This document shows, in pieces, positions 1 through 7,357 of a stretch of DNA of 63,591 bases. The stretch covers positions 1 to 63,591 of the forward strand of contig CAZGOY010000015.1 in NCBI GenBank assembly GCA_964527565.1. The letters run 5' to 3'. This stretch comes from JAGXQV01 sp964527565. GTDB lineage: Bacteria > Pseudomonadota > Gammaproteobacteria > Burkholderiales > Sulfuricellaceae. Position 1 is the first letter of the stretch. Each line of letters begins with the position of its first letter. The notes below the pieces were generated by a model, which did no database searches, was not told where the DNA came from, and saw only the letters and a list, made by a program, of their open reading frames with translations. The translations under genes and the position numbers were made by a program.

Positions 1-20
1 GTTACCTCCTTTCAGGTAAC
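1..20. repeat. Short perfect inverted repeat at window edge
   Basis: GTTACCT and AGGTAAC flank a 6-nt loop. It may be the tail of a terminator whose gene lies left of the window; there is no T-tract in view, so the role is open. Confidence 0.5.
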
Positions 21-47
21 GAGTACATGCCCATGCCGGGCACACTA

Positions 48-75
48 GGGTGCAACACCTGAAAGGCGTTGCACC
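48..75. repeat. Dispersed palindrome, copy 1 (diverged)
   Basis: Arms GGGTGCAAC and CGTTGCACC surround ACCTGAAAGG. It shares the arm sequence and the trailing 'CGG-A/C-ACCGCGAA' with the copy near 54.8 kb, so these are relatives of one dispersed element. Confidence 0.65.
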
Positions 76-91
76 GGCACCGCGAACATCC

Positions 92-118
92 GGCGCAATG
101 CCCTTCGGGGATTGCGCC
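92..118. repeat. Dispersed palindrome, copy 2 (inverted)
   Basis: GGCGCAAT-GCCCTTCGGGG-ATTGCGCC. The centre is the reverse complement of the CCCCGAAGGGC core found at 4.4 and 54.8 kb, so this copy sits in the opposite orientation to them. Confidence 0.7.
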
Positions 119-144
119 CTACGCGGTCTAAAACGGACATTAAG

Positions 145-159
145 GAAACTTTAAGTTTC
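145..159. promoter_or_regulatory. Perfect palindrome upstream of the hemolysin-ligase operon
   Basis: GAAACT-TTA-AGTTTC, 45 nt before the first start codon of the operon. Its symmetry and position fit an operator for a dimeric regulator; it could also simply form an RNA hairpin in the leader. No regulator gene is adjacent inside the window. Confidence 0.4.
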
Positions 160-203
160 GGCAGCGAGAATGGCGTCCTCATACGACGCACAGGATCAAC
201 GCC

Positions 204-824
204 ATGTCCGCAACCGCCCTCGCCCGCCTCGCCGAACGCACTTCGGATGACCGCTTCTCTGTGCTGGCCGCAGGCCAGCCAGGCCGCGCGCCAGCAGAAT
301 CCTTCATCGCCCGAACCTTTTCCCGCCACTATGGCGCCCGCATCGCGCACTTCATGCCGGAGCTGGTCACCCTGCGCCGCGACGGGCATATCGAGGCCGC
401 CGCCGGCTGCCGCTCGGCAGCGCAAGAACGGCTGTTCCTGGAACAATATCTGGATGCCCCCATCGAGGCGCGCATCAGCCAACTGGCCGGTCACCCCATC
501 GCCCGCTCGGGCATCGTCGAACTGGGCCAGCTGGCGGCGTCCCGGCCCGGCGCCGGCGTCGCCCTGATGCTGCGCCTGGCACACCATCTTTCCAGCAGGG
601 GGCATGTTTGGGTGGTGTTCACCGCCACGGCGGAGCTGCGCGGCATCTTCGTGCGGCTGGGGCTTCCCCTCTTCGCCCTGGCCGAAGCCGCGCCGGAACG
701 CCTGGGCGATCAGGCCGCCGCCTGGGGAAGCTACTATGAACACCGCCCCCTGGTGGTGTGCGCCTCCTTGAGCGAAGCAGCGCAACGGGCGGCGCAAGCC
801 GGTGGCACGGAGGGTGGCCGGTGA
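204..824 (+). CDS. Thermostable hemolysin (T_hemolysin/delta-VPH) family protein
   Basis: 206 residues starting at ATG 204. The sequence matches the thermostable hemolysin family named after Vibrio delta-VPH: a polar N-terminal half with AESFIA and ELVTLRRDG, the AAAGCR stretch (about residues 65-70), then IVELGQLA and LAHHLSSRGHVWVVFTATAELR in the second half. No signal peptide and no membrane segment is visible, so a secreted pore-former is doubtful here. The 'ELGxLA ... FTATxxLRxxFxRLG' pattern is reminiscent of GNAT-type and autoinducer-synthase-type folds, which is my inference. It is the first gene of a five-gene run; its TGA overlaps the GTG of the AMP ligase (GTGA), implying translational coupling and a joint function. 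Substrate unknown. Confidence 0.8.
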   Translation: MSATALARLAERTSDDRFSVLAAGQPGRAPAESFIARTFSRHYGARIAHFMPELVTLRRDGHIEAAAGCRSAAQERLFLEQYLDAPIEARISQLAGHPIARSGIVELGQLAASRPGAGVALMLRLAHHLSSRGHVWVVFTATAELRGIFVRLGLPLFALAEAAPERLGDQAAAWGSYYEHRPLVVCASLSEAAQRAAQAGGTEGGR

Positions 825-2245
825 GCCGCGAACTGACGGCCATCCTGAACGGGCTGACGCAGGGGCGGCGACCCTGCGTCGCCACCCTGTTGGATAACGG
901 CCCGCGCTGGATCGAGGCCGACGCTGCCCTGAGCGCCTCGGCGCTTCCCCACGTGCCGCTGCCGCTGTTTTTTTCGGCGCAACAATGCCGTCACGTTCTT
1001 GATGCCACCGCTGCCGAAGTGGTGCTGGCGGAAAACGCCGCTGCCATTCTGGCGCTGGATGCGGGGTTCGCCCCGGCGGGCGCGTGGCGCGGCCTCGCCC
1101 TGCTGGCGCGCAACGCCCCCGCAGCGGCCACGCTGCCGCCCGGCACCGCCAAGATCACCTTTACCTCCGGCACCACCGGCCAACCCAAGGGCGTGTGCCT
1201 GTCCGCCGCACAGATGGAGGCCACGGCGGCGGCGCTGGCGCGCACGCTGGCGCCCCTCGGGCTGAAACGGCACCTGTGCGCCCTGCCGCTGCCGGTGCTG
1301 CTGGAAAACGTGGCGGGCGTCCTGGCGCCGCAGCGCGCCGGGATCACCGTGGTGACGCCTTCCCTGGCGGAAACCGGTCTGACGGGCGCCGCCGGTTTCG
1401 ACGCGCCGCGCTTCGCCCGCTGCCTGGACGAACACGGCGCCGACAGCGTCATCCTGCTGCCGCAGATGCTGGAGGCCTGGCTGGCTGAGATCGAGGCGGG
1501 CCGCCTGGCGCCGCCGCGACACCTGCGTTTCGCCGCCGTTGGCGGCGCCCGCGTCGCGCCGGAAGCCCTGGTGCGCGCCCGTGCCGCCGCCATTCCGGTG
1601 TTTGAAGGCTACGGCCTGTCCGAATGCGCCTCGGTGGTGACCCTCAACCATCCTGGGGCGAACCGCCCCGGCAGCGCCGGCCAGCCCTTGCCGCACCTCG
1701 CTGTTACGCTCGCCGCCGATGGCGAAATCCTGGTCTCGGGACAAATGCATCTCGGCTACCTGGGCGAAGCGCCGCGCCCTGAAGGAATAGCGCTGGCCAC
1801 CGGCGACCTGGGGCGCATCGACGATGACGGCTTCCTGTTCGTCGACGGGCGCAAGAAAAATATCCTGATTACCGCATTCGGCCGCAACGTCGCCCCGGAG
1901 TGGGTGGAATCCGAGTTGCGCGGCGAAGCGCTCATCGCCCAGGCGGCGGTGTTCGGCGAAGCGCGCCCGTGGCTGTCGGCAGTGATTGTCACGCGCGGCG
2001 CCGCCAACGATGCGCAGATTGCCCAAGCGCTGGAACGGGTCAACGCCAACCTGCCCGACTACGCCCGCATCCGGCGCTTCATCGCCGCCGAACAGCCTTT
2101 CACCCCGGCCAACGGCCTCGCCACCGCCAACGGCAGGCCGCGCCGGGATGCCATTTACGCCCGCTACCAGGAACGCCTAGAGAATCTTTATTCGGAAAAC
2201 CTTTATCAAGAACAGACTGATTGCAAAGAGGAACATTACTCATGA
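821..2245 (+). CDS. AMP-forming acyl ligase (ANL superfamily)
   Basis: 474 residues from GTG 821, chosen because it overlaps the previous stop as GTGA and begins just before conserved sequence. Adenylation signatures occur in order: P-loop TSGTTGQPKG (about residues 115-125), aromatic/Glu motif YGLSE (about 263-267), TGDLG (about 327) and hinge DGRKKN (about 343). It should activate a carboxylic acid with ATP as acyl-AMP, probably for transfer to CoA or an amine. The C-terminal motif that normally carries the catalytic lysine (GKxxR) reads NGRPRR, so arginine replaces that lysine. N-terminal domain is shorter than in FadD-type synthetases. Downstream it overlaps the diiron protein gene by ATGA. 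Substrate cannot be told from sequence; fatty acid is plausible. Confidence 0.85.
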   Translation: MSRELTAILNGLTQGRRPCVATLLDNGPRWIEADAALSASALPHVPLPLFFSAQQCRHVLDATAAEVVLAENAAAILALDAGFAPAGAWRGLALLARNAPAAATLPPGTAKITFTSGTTGQPKGVCLSAAQMEATAAALARTLAPLGLKRHLCALPLPVLLENVAGVLAPQRAGITVVTPSLAETGLTGAAGFDAPRFARCLDEHGADSVILLPQMLEAWLAEIEAGRLAPPRHLRFAAVGGARVAPEALVRARAAAIPVFEGYGLSECASVVTLNHPGANRPGSAGQPLPHLAVTLAADGEILVSGQMHLGYLGEAPRPEGIALATGDLGRIDDDGFLFVDGRKKNILITAFGRNVAPEWVESELRGEALIAQAAVFGEARPWLSAVIVTRGAANDAQIAQALERVNANLPDYARIRRFIAAEQPFTPANGLATANGRPRRDAIYARYQERLENLYSENLYQEQTDCKEEHYS

Positions 2246-2910
2246 ATTTCAACGAACAGCTCCTGGAAGCCAGCGCCGAGGCGCGCGCCGAATTTCTCGC
2301 CATCCCCTTTCTGCGCGAGGGCGCCAGGGGCGCGCTCGGCCTGCCGAGCTACCTAGCTTTCCTCGCCGAGGCCTACCACCACGTCAAGGAAACCACGCCG
2401 CTCTTGATGGCTGCCGGGCTGCGCTGCGAAGCGCCCTGGCTGCGCAAGGCGCTGGCCCACTACATCATCGAGGAAGTCGGCCACGAGGAATGGATCCTTG
2501 CCGACATCGCCGCCGCAGGCGGGGATGCCGCTGCCGTGCGCGACGGGCAGCCCCGCCCGGCTACCGACATCATGGTCGCCTATGCCTACGATACCGTGCT
2601 GCGGCGCAACCCGGTGGGCCTCTTCGGCATGGTGCTGGTGCTGGAGGGCACCAGCGTCGCCCTGGCGCTTTCCGCCGCCGACGCCATCCAGCAAAGCCTC
2701 GGCCTGCCCGACGCGGCCTTCAGCTACCTGCGTTCCCACGGCACCCTGGACCAGGAGCACATGGGGCATTTCGCCAACGTAATCAACCAGCTCGATCAGC
2801 CGACAGACCAGGCGGCGGTGATCCACTGCGCGCGCATGTTCTACCGGCTCTACGGCGACATCTTCCGCAGCCTGCCGATGGTTGCGCCGGGAAGGGAAAC
2901 GGCGGCATGA
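2242..2910 (+). CDS. Heme-oxygenase-like diiron oxidase (TenA/PqqC-like fold)
   Basis: 222 residues from ATG 2242 (preceded by AAAGAGG; overlaps the ligase stop as ATGA). All-helical protein with the ligand pattern of heme-oxygenase-like diiron oxidases: AEAYHH near residue 43-47, EEVGHEEW (E77/E78, H81), VLEGTS (E135) and LDQEHMGHF (D170, H173, H176). Members of this superfamily use O2 at a di-iron centre for desaturation, C-C or C-N cleavage, or N-oxygenation in natural-product pathways; some relatives are TenA thiaminases or PqqC. TenA is unlikely because the active-site cysteine context is not apparent. Position between an acyl ligase and an SDR suggests it oxidises the activated acyl product. 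The exact reaction is unknown. Confidence 0.7.
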   Translation: MNFNEQLLEASAEARAEFLAIPFLREGARGALGLPSYLAFLAEAYHHVKETTPLLMAAGLRCEAPWLRKALAHYIIEEVGHEEWILADIAAAGGDAAAVRDGQPRPATDIMVAYAYDTVLRRNPVGLFGMVLVLEGTSVALALSAADAIQQSLGLPDAAFSYLRSHGTLDQEHMGHFANVINQLDQPTDQAAVIHCARMFYRLYGDIFRSLPMVAPGRETAA

Positions 2911-3740
2911 AAATCACCGGTCAACGCATCGTCGTCACTGGCGCCGCCGGTGGTATCGGCGCTGCCCTGTGCCGCAAACTGGCCGATGCGGGCGCGCAAC
3001 TGCTGCTGGTGGGGCGCAAGCCGACGGCCCTGGCGGAATTGACGCAAGCCCTCAAGAACACCCACCCGCAAACCCGGACAGCCTGCCTCGCCCTCGACAT
3101 CACCGCGCCGGATGCGCCGTCGCGCCTGCGCGACGAAGCCCAGGCGCTGCTGGGCGGCATCGACATCCTGGTGAACAACGCGGGCTTGCAGGGCTTCGGC
3201 GCATTTGCAGAAACCCCGCCGCGGGAAATCGAACGCCTGCTCGCCACCAGCCTGACCGCCCCCCTGCTGCTGACCCGCGCCGTGCTGCCCGACCTGCTGG
3301 CGCGCGGGCAGGGGGGCATCGTCAATATCGGTTCGACCTTCGGCGCCATCGGGTTTCCCTGGTTTGCCGCTTATTCGGGCGCCAAATTCGGCCTGCGCGG
3401 TTTTTCAGAAGCACTGCGCCGCGAACTTTCCGGCAGCGGCGTGGCAGTGCTTTACGCGGCCCCGCGCGCCACGCGCACGGCGATCAACGACGACCGCGTG
3501 ACCGCCATGGGCGCCGCCACAGGCATGCCTTTCGACGAACCGGATGAGGTGGCCGGGCGCATTGTCGCCGCCATGCTGCGCGGCGACGCCGAATGCGCCA
3601 TCGGTGCCCAGGAAAGCTTTTTTGCGCGCCTCAACGCCCTGTTGCCGCGCCTGGTAGACAAGGGACTGGCGGCCAAGGCGCGCGCCATGGCGCCCTTCGC
3701 CCGCCGCCCCGCCATCAACAACCCACCCACGGAGATCTGA
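2907..3740 (+). CDS. Short-chain dehydrogenase/reductase (SDR)
   Basis: 277 residues from ATG 2907, overlapping the diiron gene as ATGA. Classical SDR layout: cofactor motif TGAAGGIG (residues 11-18), NNAG (90-93), catalytic Ser143 in NIGSTFG, and Tyr156-Lys160 in YSGAK. Acidic residue after beta-2 is absent and an Arg (VGRK, 36-38) is present, which favours NADP(H) over NAD(H). The length with an extended C-terminal helix resembles SDRs acting on acyl chains. In this operon it probably reduces a keto group or oxidises an alcohol on the ligase/diiron product. Specific substrate unknown. Confidence 0.85.
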   Translation: MKITGQRIVVTGAAGGIGAALCRKLADAGAQLLLVGRKPTALAELTQALKNTHPQTRTACLALDITAPDAPSRLRDEAQALLGGIDILVNNAGLQGFGAFAETPPREIERLLATSLTAPLLLTRAVLPDLLARGQGGIVNIGSTFGAIGFPWFAAYSGAKFGLRGFSEALRRELSGSGVAVLYAAPRATRTAINDDRVTAMGAATGMPFDEPDEVAGRIVAAMLRGDAECAIGAQESFFARLNALLPRLVDKGLAAKARAMAPFARRPAINNPPTEI

Positions 3741-3743
3741 AAC

Positions 3744-4409
3744 ATGAAAAACCCAAGCATGAAAACCCCAAGCATGAAAACCCCGGCCATCTTTCTTGCC
3801 ACCCTGCTGTTTGCCGCCACGGCCCAATCCGCCGACCTGCCGGCCGAGGTGTTGCGCATCCAGGGAGAATGGGCGCGCGTCAACTACAAACTGCCGGAAA
3901 AAGCGCGCGAAGAGGCTTTCAAGGCGCTGGCCGGTGAGGCGCGCGCCGCCGCCGAAAAACTGCCCGGCCGCGCCGAACCGCTGATCTGGGAAGGAATCGT
4001 GCTGGGCAGCTATGCCGGCGCCAAGGGCGGGCTGGGCGCGCTCGGCGTGGCCGAACGCGCGCGCGACCGCTTGCTGGAAGCCGAACGCATCGATGCCCGG
4101 GCGCTATCCGGCTCCGCTTACACGTCCCTGGGCAGTCTGCATTACAAGGTGCCCGGCTGGCCGATTGGCTTCGGCGACAAGAAAAAGGCGCGCGACTATC
4201 TCCAGAAGGCGCTGGCCCTCAATCCTGACGGCATCGACAGCAACTATTTCTGGGCCGATTTTCTCAAGGAACAGGGAGAATACGCCGCCGCCGCCGCGGC
4301 CTACCGCAAAGCGCTGGCAGCCCCCGCACGCCCTGGGCGCGAAGAAGCCGACGCCGGCCGCCGCACCGAAATCCTGAGCGGCCTCAAGGAAGCCGAATCG
4401 CACCTGTAG
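3744..4409 (+). CDS. Exported TPR-repeat protein
   Basis: 221 residues. An N-terminal signal peptide (hydrophobic AIFLATLLFAA, cleavage near AQSA-DL, about residue 30) sends it to the periplasm. The rest is alpha-helical with TPR-like units, clearest around KKARDYLQKALALNPDG and GEYAAAAAAYRKALA. The start region is three tandem 15-bp units, giving in-frame ATGs at 3744, 3759 and 3774; GGAGATCT 8 nt before 3744 favours the first. Only 3 nt separate it from the SDR stop, so it belongs to the same transcript. Resembles TRAP-transporter-associated TatT-like proteins, but no TRAP genes are here. Likely a periplasmic scaffold for the pathway. Confidence 0.7.
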   Translation: MKNPSMKTPSMKTPAIFLATLLFAATAQSADLPAEVLRIQGEWARVNYKLPEKAREEAFKALAGEARAAAEKLPGRAEPLIWEGIVLGSYAGAKGGLGALGVAERARDRLLEAERIDARALSGSAYTSLGSLHYKVPGWPIGFGDKKKARDYLQKALALNPDGIDSNYFWADFLKEQGEYAAAAAAYRKALAAPARPGREEADAGRRTEILSGLKEAESHL

Positions 4410-4431
4410 CGCTGATTAACAAATGCCGATC

Positions 4432-4456
4432 GTGCAATCCCCGAAGGGCATTGCAC
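4432..4456. repeat. Dispersed palindrome, copy 3
   Basis: GTGCAAT and ATTGCAC arms flank CCCCGAAGGGC. The copy sits in the 152-nt spacer between the TPR gene and trpB2 and could fold in RNA as a 3-prime-end hairpin for the operon, though no T-run follows. Confidence 0.75.
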
Positions 4457-4561
4457 CCACGCGTGCTGCTTCGCTCTTTTGCTTGACGCAAGCGGTTGAC
4501 TTGGCGCGGCGGTCTGCACATCATGGCTCCTTTTTACAACGCCTTCCTACTGGAGACCGAC

Positions 4562-5914
4562 ATGCCGCAAACCAAGTTCCTGCTCGACGAAGCCGACATT
4601 CCCACCCACTGGTACAACGTGGTTGCCGACATGCCCAACCCGCCCGCGCCGCCGCTCGGCCCGGACGGCAAGCCGATCGGGCCGGAGGCGCTCACCGCGA
4701 TTTTCCCGATGAGTTTGATCGAACAGGAAATGTCCGCGCAGCGCTGGATCGAGATTCCCGAAAAAGTGCGCGAACTCTATCGTCTCTACCGTCCCTCGCC
4801 GCTGGTGCGCGCCCACCGCCTGGAAGCCGCCCTCGGCACGCCGGCGAAGATTTACTACAAATATGAAGGTGTTTCCCCCGCCGGTTCGCACAAGGTCAAC
4901 ACCGCCATCGCCCAGGCCTATTACAACGCCGAGGCCGGCATCAAGCGCATCGCCACCGAAACCGGCGCCGGGCAGTGGGGTTCCTCCATCGCGCTGGCCG
5001 GCCAGATGTTCGGCCTGGATGTGCGCGTCTATATGGTCAAGGTCAGCTACGGACAGAAACCCTACCGCCGTTCGATGATGCAGACCTGGGGCGCCGAAGT
5101 GTTCGCCTCCCCGAGCATGGAAACCAACGCCGGGCGCGCCGCGCTGGCCGAAGACCCGAACAACCAAGGCTCGCTGGGCCTGGCAATTTCCGAAGCGGTG
5201 GAAGACGCCGCCTCGCGCCCCGACACCAACTACGCGCTGGGCTCGGTGCTCAACCACGTGCTGCTGCACCAGACCATCATCGGCCTGGAATCCAAAAAGC
5301 AGTTTGAGAAGGCCGGCGACTACCCGGACATGATTTTCGCCCCCTGCGGCGGCGGTTCGAATTTCGGCGGCGTGGCCTTCCCCTATTTTGCAGACAAGGC
5401 GGCGGGCAAGAACCTGCGCCTGGTCGCGGTGGAGCCGACCTCCTGTCCGACCCTCACCAAGGGCCATTACGCCTACGATTTCGGCGACACCGCCAAGATG
5501 ACCCCGCTGATGCTGATGTACACCCTGGGCCACGACTTCATGCCCCCCGGCATTCATGCCGGGGGCCTGCGCTATCACGGCGATTCGGCGCTGGTCTCGC
5601 AGCTCTATCACGAGAAACTGATCGAAGCCCTGGCGGTGCCGCAGCTTTCCACCTTCCAGGCCGGCGTCACCTTCGCCCGCGCCGAAGGCATCATCCCCGC
5701 CCCCGAGTCCAACCACGCCATCGCCGCCTGCATCGACGAAGCGCGGCGCTGCAAGGAAACCGGTGAGAAGAAGACCCTGTTCTTCAACCTCTCCGGCCAC
5801 GGCCACTTCGACATGGGCGCCTACGACAGCTATTTCAGCGGCAAGCTGGAAGACTACGAATATCCGGAAGAAGCCATCAAGGCGGCGCTGGATCGCTTGC
5901 CGAAGGTGGGGTAA
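4562..5914 (+). CDS. trpB: Tryptophan synthase beta chain-like protein (TrpB2)
   Basis: 450 residues from ATG 4562 (CTGGAGA upstream); an in-frame ATG at 4523 is not preceded by a better site. PLP-dependent fold type II enzyme with lysine 111 in GSHKVNT as Schiff-base residue, phosphate loop CGGGSNFGG and the C-terminal NLSGHGHFD. Long N-terminal part and overall length match the TrpB2 branch, which condenses indole with serine and often works without a TrpA partner. No trpA or other trp gene is adjacent, so it stands as a single gene; indole salvage or scavenging is the usual proposal. It is followed by a hairpin at 5954 and converges with waaA. Confidence 0.92.
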   Translation: MPQTKFLLDEADIPTHWYNVVADMPNPPAPPLGPDGKPIGPEALTAIFPMSLIEQEMSAQRWIEIPEKVRELYRLYRPSPLVRAHRLEAALGTPAKIYYKYEGVSPAGSHKVNTAIAQAYYNAEAGIKRIATETGAGQWGSSIALAGQMFGLDVRVYMVKVSYGQKPYRRSMMQTWGAEVFASPSMETNAGRAALAEDPNNQGSLGLAISEAVEDAASRPDTNYALGSVLNHVLLHQTIIGLESKKQFEKAGDYPDMIFAPCGGGSNFGGVAFPYFADKAAGKNLRLVAVEPTSCPTLTKGHYAYDFGDTAKMTPLMLMYTLGHDFMPPGIHAGGLRYHGDSALVSQLYHEKLIEALAVPQLSTFQAGVTFARAEGIIPAPESNHAIAACIDEARRCKETGEKKTLFFNLSGHGHFDMGAYDSYFSGKLEDYEYPEEAIKAALDRLPKVG

Positions 5915-5953
5915 GCCGGAGTGGGGGGCAATTGTAAGAGAACAGCAAGTATC

Positions 5954-5976
5954 CCCCGGCATTAAAGCCGGGGTTT
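5954..5976. terminator. Hairpin between convergent trpB2 and waaA
   Basis: CCCCGGC-ATTAAA-GCCGGGG followed by TTT. Placed 40 nt after trpB2 and 92 nt past the waaA stop, it could end transcription from either side; the T-run is short. Confidence 0.6.
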
Positions 5977-6067
5977 GCCGATCTCGAAGATGCGCACGCC
6001 TGGGCGGCTGGCTTCGTGCGCCAGGCGACAACTATTCACGCACAGTGGCGGTATTTCCTGGCCGCCA

Positions 6068-7357
6068 TCAAGCGGCGCATTTCGGAGCAGCGTCCGCGAG
6101 ACAGGCATCGACCAATGCCATCAGGCATGCCGTGGCGCCGCGATGGGCCTGGCTGAAGCGCAGGCCGGACTGGGACATGGCGGCGCGCGCAGTGGAATCC
6201 TCCAGCAGCGCCCGCACGGCCTGCGCCAATTCCCCGGCATCGCGCATGCGCCGGGCGGCGCCTGCGGCAATGGCCAGTTCGCTGGCTTCGCTGAAATTGA
6301 AGGTATGCGGCCCGAGCAGGAGCGGTTTGCCCAGGCTGGCTGCCTCGATCAGGTTCTGTCCGCCCAGCGGCAGCAGGCTGCCGCCGATGAAAGCAAGATC
6401 GCAGGCGGCGTAATAGGCGAACATCTCACCCATGCTGTCGCCCAGCACCACCCGCGTTTGTGCGTCGAGCGGCTGTTCCTCGGAACGGCGCTGGAAAGGG
6501 ATGCCGCGCGCCTCCAGCAGGCGGGCGACTTCGTCGAAGCGTTGCGGATGGCGCGGCACGATAATGGTGAGGAGATCAGGCACGGCGATTTGCGGCAGCA
6601 CGTCGAGCAGCAGCGCTTCCTCGCCTTCGCGCGTGCTGGCGGCGAGGAACACCGGGCGGGAGGCGCCAAAACGGGCGCGCAGGGCTTGCCCGAGGGCGAT
6701 CTGGGCCGACGGCGGCGCACTATCGAATTTGAGATTGCCCATCACCGTCACCGCAGGCGCCCCCAGGGACTTGAGGCGCGCCGCGTCGGCCTCGGTTTGC
6801 GCGGCGATGGCGCGCAACCCTTCCAGGGCGGCACGCGTCAGATCCGGTACGTGGGCGAATTTGCGGCACGACTTTTCCGAAAGGCGCGCATTCACCAGCA
6901 GCAGCGGCACCTGTGCCCGGCGGCATTCGGCGATCAGGTTGAACCAGATTTCGGTTTCCATCAGCAGGCCGGCGGCGGGCCGGAAATGGCGCAGGAAGCG
7001 GCGCACCGCCCAGGGAAAATCATAGGGCAGATAGGCGCGCAGGACGCGCTCGCCGAACAGGGTTTCCCCGGTTTCGCGCCCGGTCGGGGTCATGTGGGTC
7101 AGCAGGATGCGGTGGCCGGGGTAGCGTGCCAGCAGGGCTTCCACCAGGGGCGCGGCGGCGCGGGTTTCGCCCACCGAAACGGTATGCAGCCAGATCAGCC
7201 CTGCCCATTTCTCGGAGCCTGCCGGGCGGGCGCCGTAAAAACCGAAACGCTCGCCGACATGGCGCCGGTAGCCGGGCTGCCTGCGCCCGCGCCACCACAG
7301 GTGAAAAGCCACCCAGGGCAGCAGGAAATACAGTAGCAGGCTGTAAAAGCGCCTCAT
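6068..7357 (-). CDS. waaA: 3-deoxy-D-manno-octulosonic acid (Kdo) transferase
   Basis: 429 residues. Inner-membrane-anchored GT30 enzyme that transfers Kdo from CMP-Kdo to lipid IVA in LPS synthesis. The N-terminus has one membrane segment (FYSLLLYFLLPWVAFHLWW) followed by the family landmarks IWLHTVSVGE, LTHMTPTGRE, YLPYD and METEIWFN with the conserved acidic residues, and in the C-terminal domain GGSLLPLGGQN and EAASLGKP for nucleotide-sugar binding. Length is normal. Its ATG overlaps the waaC stop by 4 nt, so both are one transcript read leftward. Confidence 0.96.
   Translation of the reverse strand: MRRFYSLLLYFLLPWVAFHLWWRGRRQPGYRRHVGERFGFYGARPAGSEKWAGLIWLHTVSVGETRAAAPLVEALLARYPGHRILLTHMTPTGRETGETLFGERVLRAYLPYDFPWAVRRFLRHFRPAAGLLMETEIWFNLIAECRRAQVPLLLVNARLSEKSCRKFAHVPDLTRAALEGLRAIAAQTEADAARLKSLGAPAVTVMGNLKFDSAPPSAQIALGQALRARFGASRPVFLAASTREGEEALLLDVLPQIAVPDLLTIIVPRHPQRFDEVARLLEARGIPFQRRSEEQPLDAQTRVVLGDSMGEMFAYYAACDLAFIGGSLLPLGGQNLIEAASLGKPLLLGPHTFNFSEASELAIAAGAARRMRDAGELAQAVRALLEDSTARAAMSQSGLRFSQAHRGATACLMALVDACLADAAPKCAA

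Noticed and set aside
758..820. Longer N-terminus for the AMP ligase starting at 758
   Set aside because: It would overlap the hemolysin-family gene by 67 nt; the GTG at 821 gives the GTGA coupling seen throughout the operon.
204..824. Secreted hemolytic toxin
   Set aside because: The family name suggests it, but no signal peptide, membrane segment or secretion partner is visible; an intracellular enzyme fits the operon better.
4547..6031. 494-residue open frame antisense to trpB2
   Set aside because: Opposite strand of a clear PLP enzyme, with no domain and no ribosome site; a codon-bias shadow.
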